Assembly: GCF_002095475.1 (NCBI RefSeq)
Contig: NZ_MLFR01000012.1
Coordinates: 62,001 to 126,000 of the forward strand
Source: Pantoea rwandensis
Lineage (GTDB): Bacteria > Pseudomonadota > Gammaproteobacteria > Enterobacterales > Enterobacteriaceae
DNA length: 64,000 nt
Direction of reading: 5' to 3'
Numbering within the stretch: the first letter of the stretch is position 1; the number at the start of each line of letters is the position of its first letter. A model generated the notes under the pieces. It was given only the letters and a program-made list of their open reading frames with translations. It did no database searches and was not told where the DNA came from. This document shows positions 25,521-35,343 of this stretch, piece by piece. Both the position numbers and the translations under genes were made by a program.

Positions 25521-27479
25521 TTAATCCTGCCGGAATGACGCCACATTAACCTGCCACAAATTGAGTTTGTTATATAAAGCCGTGCGCGAAATACCCAACC
25601 GCTGAGCTGACTGACGCAGATTCCCTTTCTGTTCTTTAACGACGAGTAAAACATGTTGACGCTCATGTTCCTGTAGCGACGTGAGTGCCTGAGGAGTTAT
25701 CGCCACGGCACCCCGGGTCATTTCTTCCGGTAAATCTTCCCTGCCAATTTCCAGTCCTTCACACAGGTTCACCATGCGTTCAACGAGATTTTCTAACTCA
25801 CGAACGTTACCGGGCCAGTTCCATGCCTGTAAAAAATGCATCGCTTCAGGTGACACCTGCGGTGCAATGCGCTTTAGCCGGGTACAAAGGGCATGAATAA
25901 ACGTATTAACCAAACCCGGAATGTCTTCCTGACGCTCCCGCAGCGGTGGAATATCAAGCGACATGACGTTAAGGCGGTAGAACAGGTCGCGACGAAAAGC
26001 GCCTTTTTCCACCGCATCCATCAGGTTGCAATGCGTGGCGGCGATAATGCGAACATTGACCTTAATAGGGTGAGCCGCACCGATACGCACCACCTCGCTT
26101 TCTTGTAAGACGCGCAGCAAGCTGGTTTGGGCCTCCAGCGGCATTTCCGCTATTTCATCCAGAAAAAGCGTGCCGCCATCTGCCAGCTCAAACTTACCCG
26201 CAGAGCCACCACGACGCGATCCGGTGAAAGCGCCGTCTACGTAACCAAAGAGTTCGCTCTGCACAAGATCTCTTGGCAAGGCACCACAGTTCAGGGCAAT
26301 AAAAGGCTCATGATGACGGGGGCTGGCATTGTGAATGGCCTGAGCAAATAACTCTTTCCCGGTGCCACTTTCTCCACTCAACAGTACGGTACTGTCTGTA
26401 CGACTACTGGCCCGCGCTTTAAAAATCGCTTGTTGCACACGTGGCGACATCCCTCTAATCATTTCAAAGGTATAGCTGGCGCTGACGCCCATGACTCTGC
26501 GTGTAATGGCGCGAATACGCTGGTTTTCTCGCAGTGACAATACGCGCCCATCATCTGGCGCAGGCATCAGGGAGATCAGGCATGAAATCGGATCTGCGTT
26601 ATGTGGGATGAACTGGATCTCGCGGTCATTACAAAAGGGCATGGTCAGTAATGATCCCCCCTCCGGCCTCAGCACCACATCGATGGTGCCTGCATGCGGA
26701 TCAATATCTTTAAAGATTTGCCGTGCATAGCGGTTGAGCGTTTTGATGTGACCATGCCTGTCACAGACGATCACCCCTTCGTTTAGCGTTTCAAGGATGG
26801 ATTGTTGCTCAGCGAGTAAACGCTGCAGCATGAGCTGTTGCCCTACCGCTTCAGCAGCAGCCTGAACGGTGCCAAGGGTATGCGCATTGAAGTTATCCGG
26901 GGTGGCGGTCAGCGTCAGTACGCCCAGCATCTTGCCACTGCCGTCTCTTACCGGCGCTGCGGCACACTGGTAGTTGCGTTTTCGCAGATCCAGCTTCCAG
27001 TTTTCTCCACTCAGAACATAAACCAACCGCTGTTCAATCAAACAACGGGCGGTGCAATTGGTCCCCAGAACATCTTCACGCAAAATACTGCCGACCGGGG
27101 TCAGGTCCGATCCGCAAAAGTACAGCGTCACCCCCTGTGCATCCGTCAGGTTGATATGGCCGTCCGGGTTATAGGCCAACAGGTTTTCCATAATGCTGCG
27201 GGCTACCTGAATGAACTCCGCGTTACGTTCAATAATTGCGTTCAGCTCATCAGCGGGTGGTGAAATATAGTGAAATGAATGCGGATCGATACCGCGCTGC
27301 TGCGAGCGATTCCATGAGTCAAGGATGTTCGGGCGAATCCATCCCGGTTGGATGCCTTCTTCAAAACTCTGCCAGCCCTGCCAGAGCAAATTATCCCATT
27401 CCACCACTTCATTGCCGTTTGGCAGGCTGAAAATAGGATCACTTTCATCTTTGATGGGGGAACGATCAGTTAATGACAC
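25521..27479 (-). CDS. Sigma-54-dependent enhancer-binding regulator (AcoR/DhaR-like)
   Basis: This is a 652-residue activator. Residues about 70-220 form a GAF-like sensor, 225-320 a PAS-like part, and about 340-565 the AAA+ domain, with Walker A GESGTGKE (369-376), the sigma-54 contact loop GAFTGS (416-421) and Walker [10 protein letters not shown] (435-443). A Fis-type HTH ([18 protein letters not shown]) ends the protein. The layout matches AcoR and DhaR. The start is a GTG at 27479 with AAGGAGG upstream. It is divergent from an operon with a textbook sigma-54 promoter, so that operon is its obvious target. Confidence 0.92.
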   Translation of the reverse strand: MSLTDRSPIKDESDPIFSLPNGNEVVEWDNLLWQGWQSFEEGIQPGWIRPNILDSWNRSQQRGIDPHSFHYISPPADELNAIIERNAEFIQVARSIMENLLAYNPDGHINLTDAQGVTLYFCGSDLTPVGSILREDVLGTNCTARCLIEQRLVYVLSGENWKLDLRKRNYQCAAAPVRDGSGKMLGVLTLTATPDNFNAHTLGTVQAAAEAVGQQLMLQRLLAEQQSILETLNEGVIVCDRHGHIKTLNRYARQIFKDIDPHAGTIDVVLRPEGGSLLTMPFCNDREIQFIPHNADPISCLISLMPAPDDGRVLSLRENQRIRAITRRVMGVSASYTFEMIRGMSPRVQQAIFKARASSRTDSTVLLSGESGTGKELFAQAIHNASPRHHEPFIALNCGALPRDLVQSELFGYVDGAFTGSRRGGSAGKFELADGGTLFLDEIAEMPLEAQTSLLRVLQESEVVRIGAAHPIKVNVRIIAATHCNLMDAVEKGAFRRDLFYRLNVMSLDIPPLRERQEDIPGLVNTFIHALCTRLKRIAPQVSPEAMHFLQAWNWPGNVRELENLVERMVNLCEGLEIGREDLPEEMTRGAVAITPQALTSLQEHERQHVLLVVKEQKGNLRQSAQRLGISRTALYNKLNLWQVNVASFRQD

Positions 27480-27515
27480 GCCATCCCTCCTTGCTCAAGG
27501 TGTATGTACAGTTAA

Positions 27516-27541
27516 TTGACATGTTAACTTGACATGTAAAC
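27516..27541. promoter_or_regulatory. Tandem 13-bp repeats, likely enhancer (UAS) of the sigma-54 regulator
   Basis: TTGACATGTTAAC at 27516-27528 is followed directly by TTGACATGTAAAC at 27529-27541, matching at 12 of 13 positions. Each copy holds an ACATGT core within a TT-n-ACATGT-n-AA near-palindrome. They lie about 60-90 bases upstream of the -24/-12 promoter, in the range usual for enhancer-binding proteins. Confidence 0.7.
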
Positions 27542-27601
27542 TTTACGGTCGTTATTTACGCTAACTCTGTGTTGTCACTCACACTTTTCGCCATTTTTAA
27601 G

Positions 27602-27619
27602 TTGGCATCGCCTTTGCAA
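27602..27619 (+). promoter_or_regulatory. Sigma-54 (-24/-12) promoter
   Basis: TTGGCATCGCCTTTGCAA has the invariant GG at 27604-27605 and GC at 27616-27617, separated by exactly 10 bases, and matches the TGGCA-N7-TTGC consensus. Transcription should start about 11-13 bases downstream, well before the ATG at 27668. The divergent gene encodes a sigma-54 activator, which supports the call. Confidence 0.85.
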
Positions 27620-27667
27620 TATCCATTCACGCCTGAATGGGCAAACCCTACAAAACAAGGAGCTTTT

Positions 27668-28681
27668 ATGGCTATCAAAACTGTACGCGTTGGTCTGATT
27701 GGCGCGGGACGAATGGGAAGTTTCCACGCAGAAAATCTTGCGTATCGTGTACCCGGTGCCATCCTGACGGCGGTGGCTGACCCGATGCCAGGAGCGGCAG
27801 AAAAGCTGGCTAAAGCACTCGGCGTTGATAAAGCCTACTCCGATCTGCATGCGCTGCTTCAAGACCCAGACGTTGATGCGGTCGTGATCGCAGCACCCGC
27901 CCGCACGCATGCTGAATGGGTGATTGCGGCAGCAAACGCAGGTAAACATGTGTTCTGCGAAAAACCGATGGCCGTCACTCTTGATGAAGCCGAACGCGCC
28001 ATTGCAGCCGCTAAATCAGCGGGCATTGTGCTTCAGGTGGGCTTCAACCGTCGTTTTGATACCGGTTTTGCGGCAGCCATTGCCGCTGTCAAAGCGGGCG
28101 AAAATGGCACTACGCAACTCAGCCGTTCACTGACCCGCGACCCAGGGCTGCATGACCCTTCACGCATCCCACAATGGACGATTTTCCTTGAAACCCTGAT
28201 CCATGATTTTGACACGCTGCTGCACTTTAACCACGGTGCAAAACCGGTGGAGGTTTATGCCCTTGCCGATGCGCTGGTGCGCCCTGACTTCAAGGACAAG
28301 GGGCTGTTAGATACCTCTGTTGTCACTATCCGATTTGATAACGGCGCCATCGCTACGGCTGAAGCCAATTTCCAGGCGGTCTATGGCTATGACGTGCGAG
28401 GCGAAGTCTTCGGCAGTAAAGGTATGTTGCAGGCAGGGCATATCAACGTGAATAACTGTGTCCGTTATCACCAGGGCGGGATTGCGATTGAAACATCCCG
28501 CCTCGACTCAGACCTGCTCAGTGCTGCCTATGTGGCTGAGATGGCCGAATTTGCTCGCTGCATCCGCACAGGTGAAACCCCGCGCGCCACTGGAGAAGAT
28601 GCGCGTAACGCGTTGGAAATCGCGCTGGCGTGTATTGAATCCGTGCAACTTAAACAACCTGTCAAACTGGGAGCGCGTTAA
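27668..28681 (+). CDS. Gfo/Idh/MocA family dehydrogenase (inositol 2-dehydrogenase-like)
   Basis: This 337-residue NAD-dependent dehydrogenase has the Rossmann motif GLIGAGRMGSFHAENL and the catalytic EKPMA motif (about 94-98), then QVGFNRRFD, typical of IolG-type inositol or scyllo-inositol dehydrogenases. A conserved HDFDTLLH segment supplies the active-site Asp/His. AAGGAG precedes the ATG at 27668; a longer frame to 27569 runs through the promoter and was rejected. It is the first gene of the sigma-54 operon. An inositol- or other sugar-like substrate is inferred. Confidence 0.88.
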   Translation: MAIKTVRVGLIGAGRMGSFHAENLAYRVPGAILTAVADPMPGAAEKLAKALGVDKAYSDLHALLQDPDVDAVVIAAPARTHAEWVIAAANAGKHVFCEKPMAVTLDEAERAIAAAKSAGIVLQVGFNRRFDTGFAAAIAAVKAGENGTTQLSRSLTRDPGLHDPSRIPQWTIFLETLIHDFDTLLHFNHGAKPVEVYALADALVRPDFKDKGLLDTSVVTIRFDNGAIATAEANFQAVYGYDVRGEVFGSKGMLQAGHINVNNCVRYHQGGIAIETSRLDSDLLSAAYVAEMAEFARCIRTGETPRATGEDARNALEIALACIESVQLKQPVKLGAR

Positions 28682-29460
28682 TGGCCAGTTATCAACTTTC
28701 CGTCTGTGCCGAAATGGTGTTTCTCGACCTTCCTTTTGTTGAGCGCGTGGAGCGTATTCATGAGATGGGGTTTGGTGTCGAGATATGGGGATGGGCGAAT
28801 AAAGATATTGACGCACTGGCTGCGACCGGAGCCCGCTTTACCTCAATGACCGGCTACCTCACCGGTAACCTGACGGATGATGACGAAATCCAGCAGCTAT
28901 TAGCGAGTGCCGAAGCGTCACTGGCCGTCGCTCAACGACTGAACTGCCCCGGACTGAACCTGCATGGCACCGGTTTGGATGACAAAGGTTTACCGGTTAA
29001 ACCGGTTGAAGTGGTCACCGGTGCGATGTGGCTCAAAGCGGTAGAGACGCTGCGCAAGGTGGCACAACTTGGCGAACGTGCCGGACGTGTTTTTACTCTG
29101 GAGAACCTTAACCTGCCGGTTGATCACCCAGGTACGCCTTTTGCTTTGGCAGCAGACACCCTGGCGCTGGTCGAAGCGGTCAATAGCCCGGCGTTGAAAA
29201 TGAACCTCGACCTTTACCACGCGCAGATTGGTGAAGGGAATCTGATTGAGCTTATTCGCCGCTGTGGACCGGCAATAGGTGAAATTCAGGTTGCCGATGT
29301 GCCGGGCCGCCAACAGCCGGGCACCGGTGAAATCAACTATCGCGCAATTGCGCGCACATTACATGAAGTGGGCTATCGCGGCACCGTGGCGATGGAAGGC
29401 TGGGCAAAGGGAGACAGTACCGAAGCACTACAACAGTTCCGCGATCATTTCACTGTTTAA
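28681..29460 (+). CDS. TIM-barrel sugar isomerase/epimerase (hydroxypyruvate isomerase-like)
   Basis: The 259-residue protein belongs to the xylose-isomerase-like TIM-barrel family (AP_endonuc_2), near hydroxypyruvate isomerase. Metal-site residues are visible: the Glu of TLENLNLP, the Asp/His of MNLDLYHAQ, the Asp of GEIQVADVPGR and the final Glu of VAMEGW. Its ATG shares one base with the dehydrogenase stop (TAATG), so they are translationally coupled. A keto-sugar made by the dehydrogenase is the likely substrate. Confidence 0.85.
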   Translation: MASYQLSVCAEMVFLDLPFVERVERIHEMGFGVEIWGWANKDIDALAATGARFTSMTGYLTGNLTDDDEIQQLLASAEASLAVAQRLNCPGLNLHGTGLDDKGLPVKPVEVVTGAMWLKAVETLRKVAQLGERAGRVFTLENLNLPVDHPGTPFALAADTLALVEAVNSPALKMNLDLYHAQIGEGNLIELIRRCGPAIGEIQVADVPGRQQPGTGEINYRAIARTLHEVGYRGTVAMEGWAKGDSTEALQQFRDHFTV

Positions 29461-29545
29461 GTGTCACACCGCCGGGTATTTGCCTGTTGCCCGGCGTTAT
29501 TCATCTGTTTAAAAAAATAATAATCTCAACTCTACAGGAAAAATT

Positions 29546-30460
29546 ATGAAAATCAGAAATGTGCTTATCTGTCTGTGCTCCCTGCTGCTGAGTCTCGGCG
29601 TCAGTGCCAAAACCTTTACTGTCGGCGTGGCGCTGGCCAACTTTGACCTTAACTTTGTTTCTATTCTACGTACACAGATGCAGGCAGAACTCAAAGCCAA
29701 TCAACTTAACGGGCAGTTTGTTGATGCTAAAGGTGATGTCGCACTGCAAGTGCAGCAAGTCGACGATTTTATCAATCAGGGCGTTGACGCCATCATCCTG
29801 AATCCAGTGGACACACAGGGCGTACTGCCCATGATTACCGCAGCGAAGAATGCCAATATCCCGCTGATCTTCGTGAACCGTAAGCCAGAGGTAAAATTGC
29901 AAGGAGACGTGGCCTATGTCGGCTCAGACTCCGCGCTGGGCGGCGAGATGCAGATGGAAGCTTTGGCTAAGAAAATGAACTACAAAGGTAATGTGGCAAT
30001 TTTGATGGGTGCATTGTCCAACGAAGAGGCGCGTGAACGCACCCGTGCTGTGGAAGCGGTGATTGCCAAATATAAAGATATGAAAGTGGTCGAGAAGCAG
30101 ACCGCTAAATGGCAGCGTAATGAGGCGGTGGACGTGGTATCAAGTTGGTTACTGAATCAACGTCCTATTGATGCTATCGCTGCCAACAATGACGAAATGG
30201 CGATTGGTGCCATCATGGCCCTGAGTCAGGCGAAGAATGAGAAAATCCTGGTCGCGGGCATTGATGGAACGCCAGACGGACAGCAGTTTGTCAAAAACGG
30301 CAAAATGGCATTAACGATTTTCCAGGACGCTAAAGGCCAAGCCACGGGTGCGGTACAGGTAACCAAAGCGCTGCTGGATAAACAGAAAGTTGAGGCGTAC
30401 AACTGGGTACCCTATAAAACCATTACCCCTGAAAATTATGCTCAGTTTGCAGGTCAGTAA
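29546..30460 (+). CDS. Periplasmic sugar-binding protein (RbsB/IbpA type), orphan
   Basis: The 304-residue protein has a 21-residue signal peptide ending near VSAKTF and two Rossmann-like lobes of the type 1 periplasmic binding family, with the hinge pattern ILNPVDTQG, FVNRKPE and AANNDEMAIGA. It resembles ribose- and inositol-binding proteins. It is the third gene of the sigma-54 operon, but no permease or ATPase follows; a terminator does. It must share a transporter encoded elsewhere or serve another role. Confidence 0.87.
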   Translation: MKIRNVLICLCSLLLSLGVSAKTFTVGVALANFDLNFVSILRTQMQAELKANQLNGQFVDAKGDVALQVQQVDDFINQGVDAIILNPVDTQGVLPMITAAKNANIPLIFVNRKPEVKLQGDVAYVGSDSALGGEMQMEALAKKMNYKGNVAILMGALSNEEARERTRAVEAVIAKYKDMKVVEKQTAKWQRNEAVDVVSSWLLNQRPIDAIAANNDEMAIGAIMALSQAKNEKILVAGIDGTPDGQQFVKNGKMALTIFQDAKGQATGAVQVTKALLDKQKVEAYNWVPYKTITPENYAQFAGQ

Positions 30461-30473
30461 TAATCGTTAATCT

Positions 30474-30507
30474 ATTGAAACCGGCAAGGTGACCTGCCGG
30501 TTTCAAT
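30474..30507 (+). terminator. Strong Rho-independent terminator
   Basis: ATTGAAACCGGCA pairs with TGCCGGTTTCAAT over 13 bases; the 8-base loop is itself partly self-complementary. A TTTTT run follows at about 30511-30515. It ends the sigma-54 operon. Confidence 0.85.
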
Positions 30508-30584
30508 GAATTTTTCGCGACGAGCCGTCAGGTGCTGCTCAAGTTCAGCGCGGATGTTCAAGATGCAACCGCGTAAATGCCCAC

Positions 30585-30755
30585 CTACTTCTTTTCGCTG
30601 GTTACTTCCTTCGCTTTCAATCGGCAGGCTTCCACCACCCAGGCAGAGAAGTTCTGACTGTTCTCAATCTTCATACTTTCTTCGATTTGATCAATCAGCA
30701 GGTGAGGAAAACGAATATGTTTTCGTCGAGTTTTGGCGTTTGTCATTTTATCCAT
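30585..30755 (-). CDS. Small YlcI/YnfO-like (DUF3950) protein
   Basis: This is a 56-residue frame (ATG at 30755, TAG at 30585). It reads MDKMTNAKTRRKH, then IRFPHLLIDQIEESM, then NFSAWVVEACR, a ribbon-helix-helix-like pattern seen in the YlcI/YnfO (DUF3950) family of small, often prophage-linked proteins. AGGGATCA lies upstream of the ATG. The basic N-terminus, amphipathic helix and family-like NFSAWVVEA segment argue that it is real. It may bind DNA; no partner gene is visible. The neighbouring plus-strand frame in this interval is a shadow. Confidence 0.7.
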   Translation of the reverse strand: MDKMTNAKTRRKHIRFPHLLIDQIEESMKIENSQNFSAWVVEACRLKAKEVTSEKK

Positions 30756-30867
30756 GTTGATCCCTGGTCTGTTGTCTCACACGTTTAATTTTTGTATTGA
30801 TATCAAAACGCTGCTCGAGTCGAGCCCGAGCTGGCGTTAAAGCGAAAAGTATCAGACTCTGCTCTTG

Positions 30868-32514
30868 TTATTTTAGGTCGAGCTGTAACCGACTTTCCGC
30901 GAGAGAAAGTGGCTGAATCTGATGAGTGACTAACAACGTGGTTTTACCCTTGATGAGATCTTTCAGACAGTTGAGCACGAGTTCTGTGTTTACCGCATCA
31001 AGCCCTTCGGTGGGCTCGTCGAGTAATACGATCGGCGCATGCGAGAGATAAGCGCGTGCGATCGCAATTCTACGCGCCTGGCCACCGGACAGGCGCACTC
31101 CTAATTCCCCCGCCAGTGTATCGAGCCCCTGCGGGAAGCCACGGATTTCATCGGCCAGCGCTGCGCGCGTCAGCGCGTCCCACAGCGTTGCATCGTCCGC
31201 ATCAGGTGAGACCAGGCGAAGGTTGTCGCGAATGGAGGCATTAAACAGATAGGTTTTCTGACTGACCACCGAGATCATCTGACGCAAAACCTCATCGGAA
31301 AGTTCTCGGACTGGATGCCCGCCAATCAACACATCCCCTTCCGTCGTGTCCCAAAACCCTTGCACCAGATTCAGGAGGGTTGTTTTGCCTGCGCCACTGG
31401 GGCCGAGTATCGCCAGGCAATGGCCAGCGGGCACAGTGAAGCTCAGCTTATCCAATACTACGGGGGCTTCAGGTGCATAACGCATCGTGACCGAACTGAA
31501 CGTCAGCTCGCTACTCTCTGGCATCGGGCTGGATTCGGGCAACACAATCGCCGGTGACAATTCCGTCATAGAGAACAGACGGCGCGCCGCTTCACGCGTC
31601 GTCCCCAGTGCCGCAAAGGCTCCCGGTAATCCGGCTACAGCTTCAGTGCTTGCAAGCACCGTGAATAACAACATGACGATTTCGCTGAGCGTAATGCCGC
31701 TTGCATGGCCGTGACGGAATAACAGCACAAAAGCAGCAAACATCCCGAGCTGTCCCACCAGGGCGCACAGCGATCCGCCAATGGCACTCATCCAGGCTTG
31801 CTGGCGCTGAGCGCCAATCAATTGCTGCGACAGCTGGCGCAGGTGATCGGTTTGATGGCTGACGGCACCGACCATTTGCAACTCGCCCAACCCGCGGATC
31901 AGGTCAGTCGACGCCGCCACTGCGGATGAACGCACGTGCGCAACCTGATGACCGCTGGTTTTTGTCATCGATGCGACCATAACGGGCACCACCACCCCGG
32001 CCAGCAGCAATACTGCAGCGTCTATCAGTGCCACGGAAGGTGAAAACCAGCAAATCCCAGCCACAATAATGATGGCGGAGATCAACCCCGCGATGGCAGG
32101 GGTTAAGATGCGCAGATAGAAGTTATCCAGACTATCAATATCAGACCGCAGACGCGCCAGCACATCACCATCGCGGAAATCCTGCAGTCGTGCAGGTGCC
32201 AGCGGAGCCAGTTGTTGGTAAAACCAGACACGCAGCACGGACAACAACCGCAGTGTTGCATCGTGTGTAACCAATCTTTCCACATAGCGCGCGAAAGTAC
32301 GTAATACGGCAAGACCACGGATCGCCGCAGCAGGAGTGAAAAACTCCAGCGCCAGTGAACCGACGCCAGCCAGGGCCATGGAGGTGATAAACCAACCTGA
32401 TAATGCCAGCAGCGCAACATTCGAGAGAATCACAATGACAGAGAGCAGAACTCCCAGCGCCATGCGTAAGCGCCACGGACGCGACAGGCGTAAGAGATGG
32501 CAGAGATCATTCAT
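30868..32514 (-). CDS. cydC: Heterodimeric heme/thiol ABC exporter subunit CydC
   Basis: This is a 548-residue half-transporter: six membrane helices (residues about 15-300), then an ATPase domain with Walker A GPSGAGKTTLL, signature LSGGQARRIAIARA and Walker B PIVLLDEPTEG. With CydD it exports cysteine/glutathione (or moves heme) and is required to assemble bd-type oxidases. Its ATG overlaps the cydD stop by 4 bases. It is the last gene of a cydA-cydB-cydD-cydC operon, unlike E. coli where cydDC is separate. Confidence 0.9.
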   Translation of the reverse strand: MNDLCHLLRLSRPWRLRMALGVLLSVIVILSNVALLALSGWFITSMALAGVGSLALEFFTPAAAIRGLAVLRTFARYVERLVTHDATLRLLSVLRVWFYQQLAPLAPARLQDFRDGDVLARLRSDIDSLDNFYLRILTPAIAGLISAIIIVAGICWFSPSVALIDAAVLLLAGVVVPVMVASMTKTSGHQVAHVRSSAVAASTDLIRGLGELQMVGAVSHQTDHLRQLSQQLIGAQRQQAWMSAIGGSLCALVGQLGMFAAFVLLFRHGHASGITLSEIVMLLFTVLASTEAVAGLPGAFAALGTTREAARRLFSMTELSPAIVLPESSPMPESSELTFSSVTMRYAPEAPVVLDKLSFTVPAGHCLAILGPSGAGKTTLLNLVQGFWDTTEGDVLIGGHPVRELSDEVLRQMISVVSQKTYLFNASIRDNLRLVSPDADDATLWDALTRAALADEIRGFPQGLDTLAGELGVRLSGGQARRIAIARAYLSHAPIVLLDEPTEGLDAVNTELVLNCLKDLIKGKTTLLVTHQIQPLSLAESRLQLDLK

Positions 32515-34271
32515 ACGCTCGCTCCTTTCTGCAGCCGTTCCAGCTCAGCAAACAGGCCTGCACGATCACGCAGCGCCTGTGGCGTACCGGATTCAATCAT
32601 ACGTCCCCTTTCCAGTACGACCACACGATCGGCCTTGGCTGCGATCTCCGTATCGTGGGTAATAATCAAACGTGCGCTGTCCGGCAATTTGTTGCTCAAC
32701 GCCGCAATCATGCGCTGAGCGGTGTCACTGTCCAGCGCAACGGTGGGCTCATCCAGAATCACTACCGATGGCGCGTTCAAGATCGCCCGAGCCATGGCAA
32801 TACGCTGGATCTGCCCACCGGATAAGCCTTGCCCGCCATCACCCAGGCTATAGCCATACTGTGCTGGCAGTGACTGGATAAAGCCGTCAGCCTGGGCAAG
32901 CTGTGCTGCCGCTTCTATCTCGTCAGCGCTAATGTCAGGACGCGATAAACGGATATTTTCAGCTATCGATCCAGCAAATAGCGTGGGTCGCTGCGGCAGC
33001 CAGCCAATGTGCTGCTGCCATGCGGGAAGATCCAGTGATGTCAGCTCACAGCCATCAATCAGGATGCGCCCCGACGCAGGCTGGATAAAGCCCAGCAGCA
33101 GACGTGATAACGTGGTTTTACCGGCACCGCTGGTGCCGACAATGGCCAGCGTTTCACCCGCACGCAAGGTGAGTGAGATATCCGTTACGCCGCCGCCCTC
33201 TGCATACTGATAGCTCACACCCTCAATATGGATTTCACGGGGTTTAGCCGTTAACGCCCCCTTCCCCTGTGACGATGCGGGTAACTCCGCATTCAGGATG
33301 GCAAGGAAACCTTCAGTGGCGCCAATGGCATCCATTCGCGCGTGATAATGCGTACCCAGATCGCGGAGTGGGCGGAAAAACTCGGGTGCCAGCAACAACG
33401 CAAATAAACCGGGTAAAAAGCCCATTTCGCCGTAGAACAAACGGAAGCCCACATACACGGCAACCATGGCAGTGCTGATGGTGGCAAAAAATTCCAGTAC
33501 TAAAGAAGAGAGGAATGCCAGCCGTAAAACCTTCATCGTGGTTTGACGGTAGCTGTCTGAAATCGCGGCGATAATATTTGCCTGACGGCGCGCGGCATTG
33601 GTTTGGCGCAACGTCGTTAGACCGGCGATGACGTCAAAGAAGTGCGCACTCATCAAGTTGAGTTTATGCCACTGCTTAAGACTCACTTTCTCAGCGCCCT
33701 TACCCACCACGATCATAAATAACGGCACCAGTGGCGCGGTGATCAGCATGATCAGGCCAGACACCCAGTCGAACGGGAATAGCGCGATCAAAATAGCGAT
33801 CGGCACGATACCGATGATGATTTTTTGCGGAAGAAAACCTGAAAAGTAAGCCTCGATGGCCTCGACACCTTCGCTCAGCGAGTTGGCGATACTGCCCGTA
33901 CGCTGACTCTGACTCCAGGTTGGGCCCAGTGCCGCAATACGCTCCAGCAATAGGTTACGCAGCCCTTGACGGATACGGGCAGAGGCCTCAAACGCGAACC
34001 CCTGACGCAGCACATCAATTCCGGCGCGCAGCAACATCACCAATGGCAGCAGCCAGAGGCATGGCATGAGTTGGGTGAAGCTTTTACCTTCGAGCACCGC
34101 TTTGTCGATTAACCAAGCGAGAAGCCAACACTGTGCAATCATCAGCACAGCATTAAGTGCCGCCATACTGATGGATAGTGAAAATAAACCGCCCGCCTGC
34201 TGACGGAGGCTTGAAAGCCAACGTTCAGCGAGGCGGGCTGCAATTCCACTAGGAGGTGCGCTAGCAGACAT
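32511..34271 (-). CDS. cydD: Heterodimeric heme/thiol ABC exporter subunit CydD
   Basis: This 586-residue half-transporter has an N-terminal six-helix membrane domain and a C-terminal ATPase with Walker A GTSGAGKTTLS, signature LSGGQIQRIAMARA and PSVVILDEPTVAL. It pairs with CydC for cytochrome bd maturation. The start at 34271 lies 5 bases after the cydB stop, so there is no room for a CydX-type small subunit gene between them. Length is close to E. coli CydD (588). Confidence 0.9.
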   Translation of the reverse strand: MSASAPPSGIAARLAERWLSSLRQQAGGLFSLSISMAALNAVLMIAQCWLLAWLIDKAVLEGKSFTQLMPCLWLLPLVMLLRAGIDVLRQGFAFEASARIRQGLRNLLLERIAALGPTWSQSQRTGSIANSLSEGVEAIEAYFSGFLPQKIIIGIVPIAILIALFPFDWVSGLIMLITAPLVPLFMIVVGKGAEKVSLKQWHKLNLMSAHFFDVIAGLTTLRQTNAARRQANIIAAISDSYRQTTMKVLRLAFLSSLVLEFFATISTAMVAVYVGFRLFYGEMGFLPGLFALLLAPEFFRPLRDLGTHYHARMDAIGATEGFLAILNAELPASSQGKGALTAKPREIHIEGVSYQYAEGGGVTDISLTLRAGETLAIVGTSGAGKTTLSRLLLGFIQPASGRILIDGCELTSLDLPAWQQHIGWLPQRPTLFAGSIAENIRLSRPDISADEIEAAAQLAQADGFIQSLPAQYGYSLGDGGQGLSGGQIQRIAMARAILNAPSVVILDEPTVALDSDTAQRMIAALSNKLPDSARLIITHDTEIAAKADRVVVLERGRMIESGTPQALRDRAGLFAELERLQKGASV

Positions 34272-34276
34272 GATGC

Positions 34277-35326
34277 TTAATGACCCTCGTGACCAACCAA
34301 TTTTGAGATACGGCCACGGAATACCCAGATCTGATACCAGTTATACATCAGCATAACCGGAACGAATCCGCCCATGGTCATCGTGAAGGTAATCATTGAA
34401 ACCTGTGGACTTGCGCCATCCCAGATTGTCCATGTACCTGGAACAATGTACGGGAACATAGTGATCAGCATACCGAAGCCGAGAATAACCGCGGCAGCGT
34501 TGAACCACAGGACCGCAGCGAAATCTTTGTCCTTCAGCGTGTCACGGCGAACCTGTTCAATACAGAACAGTGCCAGCAGACCGAACAGTCCCCAGATCCA
34601 GAAGTGTGGACCGAACCATTTCTCACGCGCCCAATCGAAGAGTACCGCACTCCATACCCAGGTAATCACTACCGCGGCAATCGCCAGCCAGAAGATCACT
34701 GCCGTCCAACGCGCCGCATCCTGACGGATCGGCTCGGACTTTTCAAAACGCGCACGAACAAACAGCACACCCGCGAGCGTCATGGCGATACAAGAGGCCA
34801 CACCTGTCCAGATAGAGAAAGGTGAGACAAAGTTGAATGCACCACCGATATAGTGAGGAACGCCCTGGGCGGGATGATCAAGACCGAAGCCCTGCAGGAT
34901 CGCCCCGACGCTCATGCCACCAAAGAAGGTCACGGCCAGACTGGCCACGCCAAAAATACCGTCAGAGAACTTCTGCCAGAAAGGTGACGCCAGATGGCGG
35001 AACTCCAGAGCGACGGCACGGGACATAATGCCCCAAAGTACCAGCGCCATTGGCACCATCAGGTAAATGAAGGCTGATCCGTAAACAAACGGGAAGGTCC
35101 CAAACATAATGCCACCGGCAACGATCAGCCAGGTTTCATTGGCATCCCAGGTGCCGGCCATTGCCGCCATAATCGCACCACGTTCATCATGGTCGCGAAC
35201 AAACAGCGAGAAAATCCCGGCACCCAGATCGGCACCATCCAGCGCGATGTATAAAATGACGCTAACACCAAAGGCTAACCACCAAGCGATGATCAGGAAG
35301 TGCTGTGAAGAATTAAGCATGTCCAT
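34277..35326 (-). CDS. cydB: Cytochrome bd-type quinol oxidase subunit II (CioB/CydB)
   Basis: The 349-residue, eight-helix membrane protein has the subunit II opening LDGADLGAGIFSLF and GTWDANETWLIVAGGIMFG, a conserved quinol-oxidase core. It is shorter than E. coli CydB (379) and close to the CioB type. It binds with the CioA-like subunit encoded 17 bases upstream. The ATG at 35326 or the one two codons later could be the start. Confidence 0.92.
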   Translation of the reverse strand: MDMLNSSQHFLIIAWWLAFGVSVILYIALDGADLGAGIFSLFVRDHDERGAIMAAMAGTWDANETWLIVAGGIMFGTFPFVYGSAFIYLMVPMALVLWGIMSRAVALEFRHLASPFWQKFSDGIFGVASLAVTFFGGMSVGAILQGFGLDHPAQGVPHYIGGAFNFVSPFSIWTGVASCIAMTLAGVLFVRARFEKSEPIRQDAARWTAVIFWLAIAAVVITWVWSAVLFDWAREKWFGPHFWIWGLFGLLALFCIEQVRRDTLKDKDFAAVLWFNAAAVILGFGMLITMFPYIVPGTWTIWDGASPQVSMITFTMTMGGFVPVMLMYNWYQIWVFRGRISKLVGHEGH

Positions 35327-35343
35327 GAATGTCTATTCTCTCA

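Noticed and set aside
30506..30760. 84-residue plus-strand ORF after the terminator
   Set aside because: It is the antisense of the small YlcI/YnfO-like gene and starts inside a terminator.
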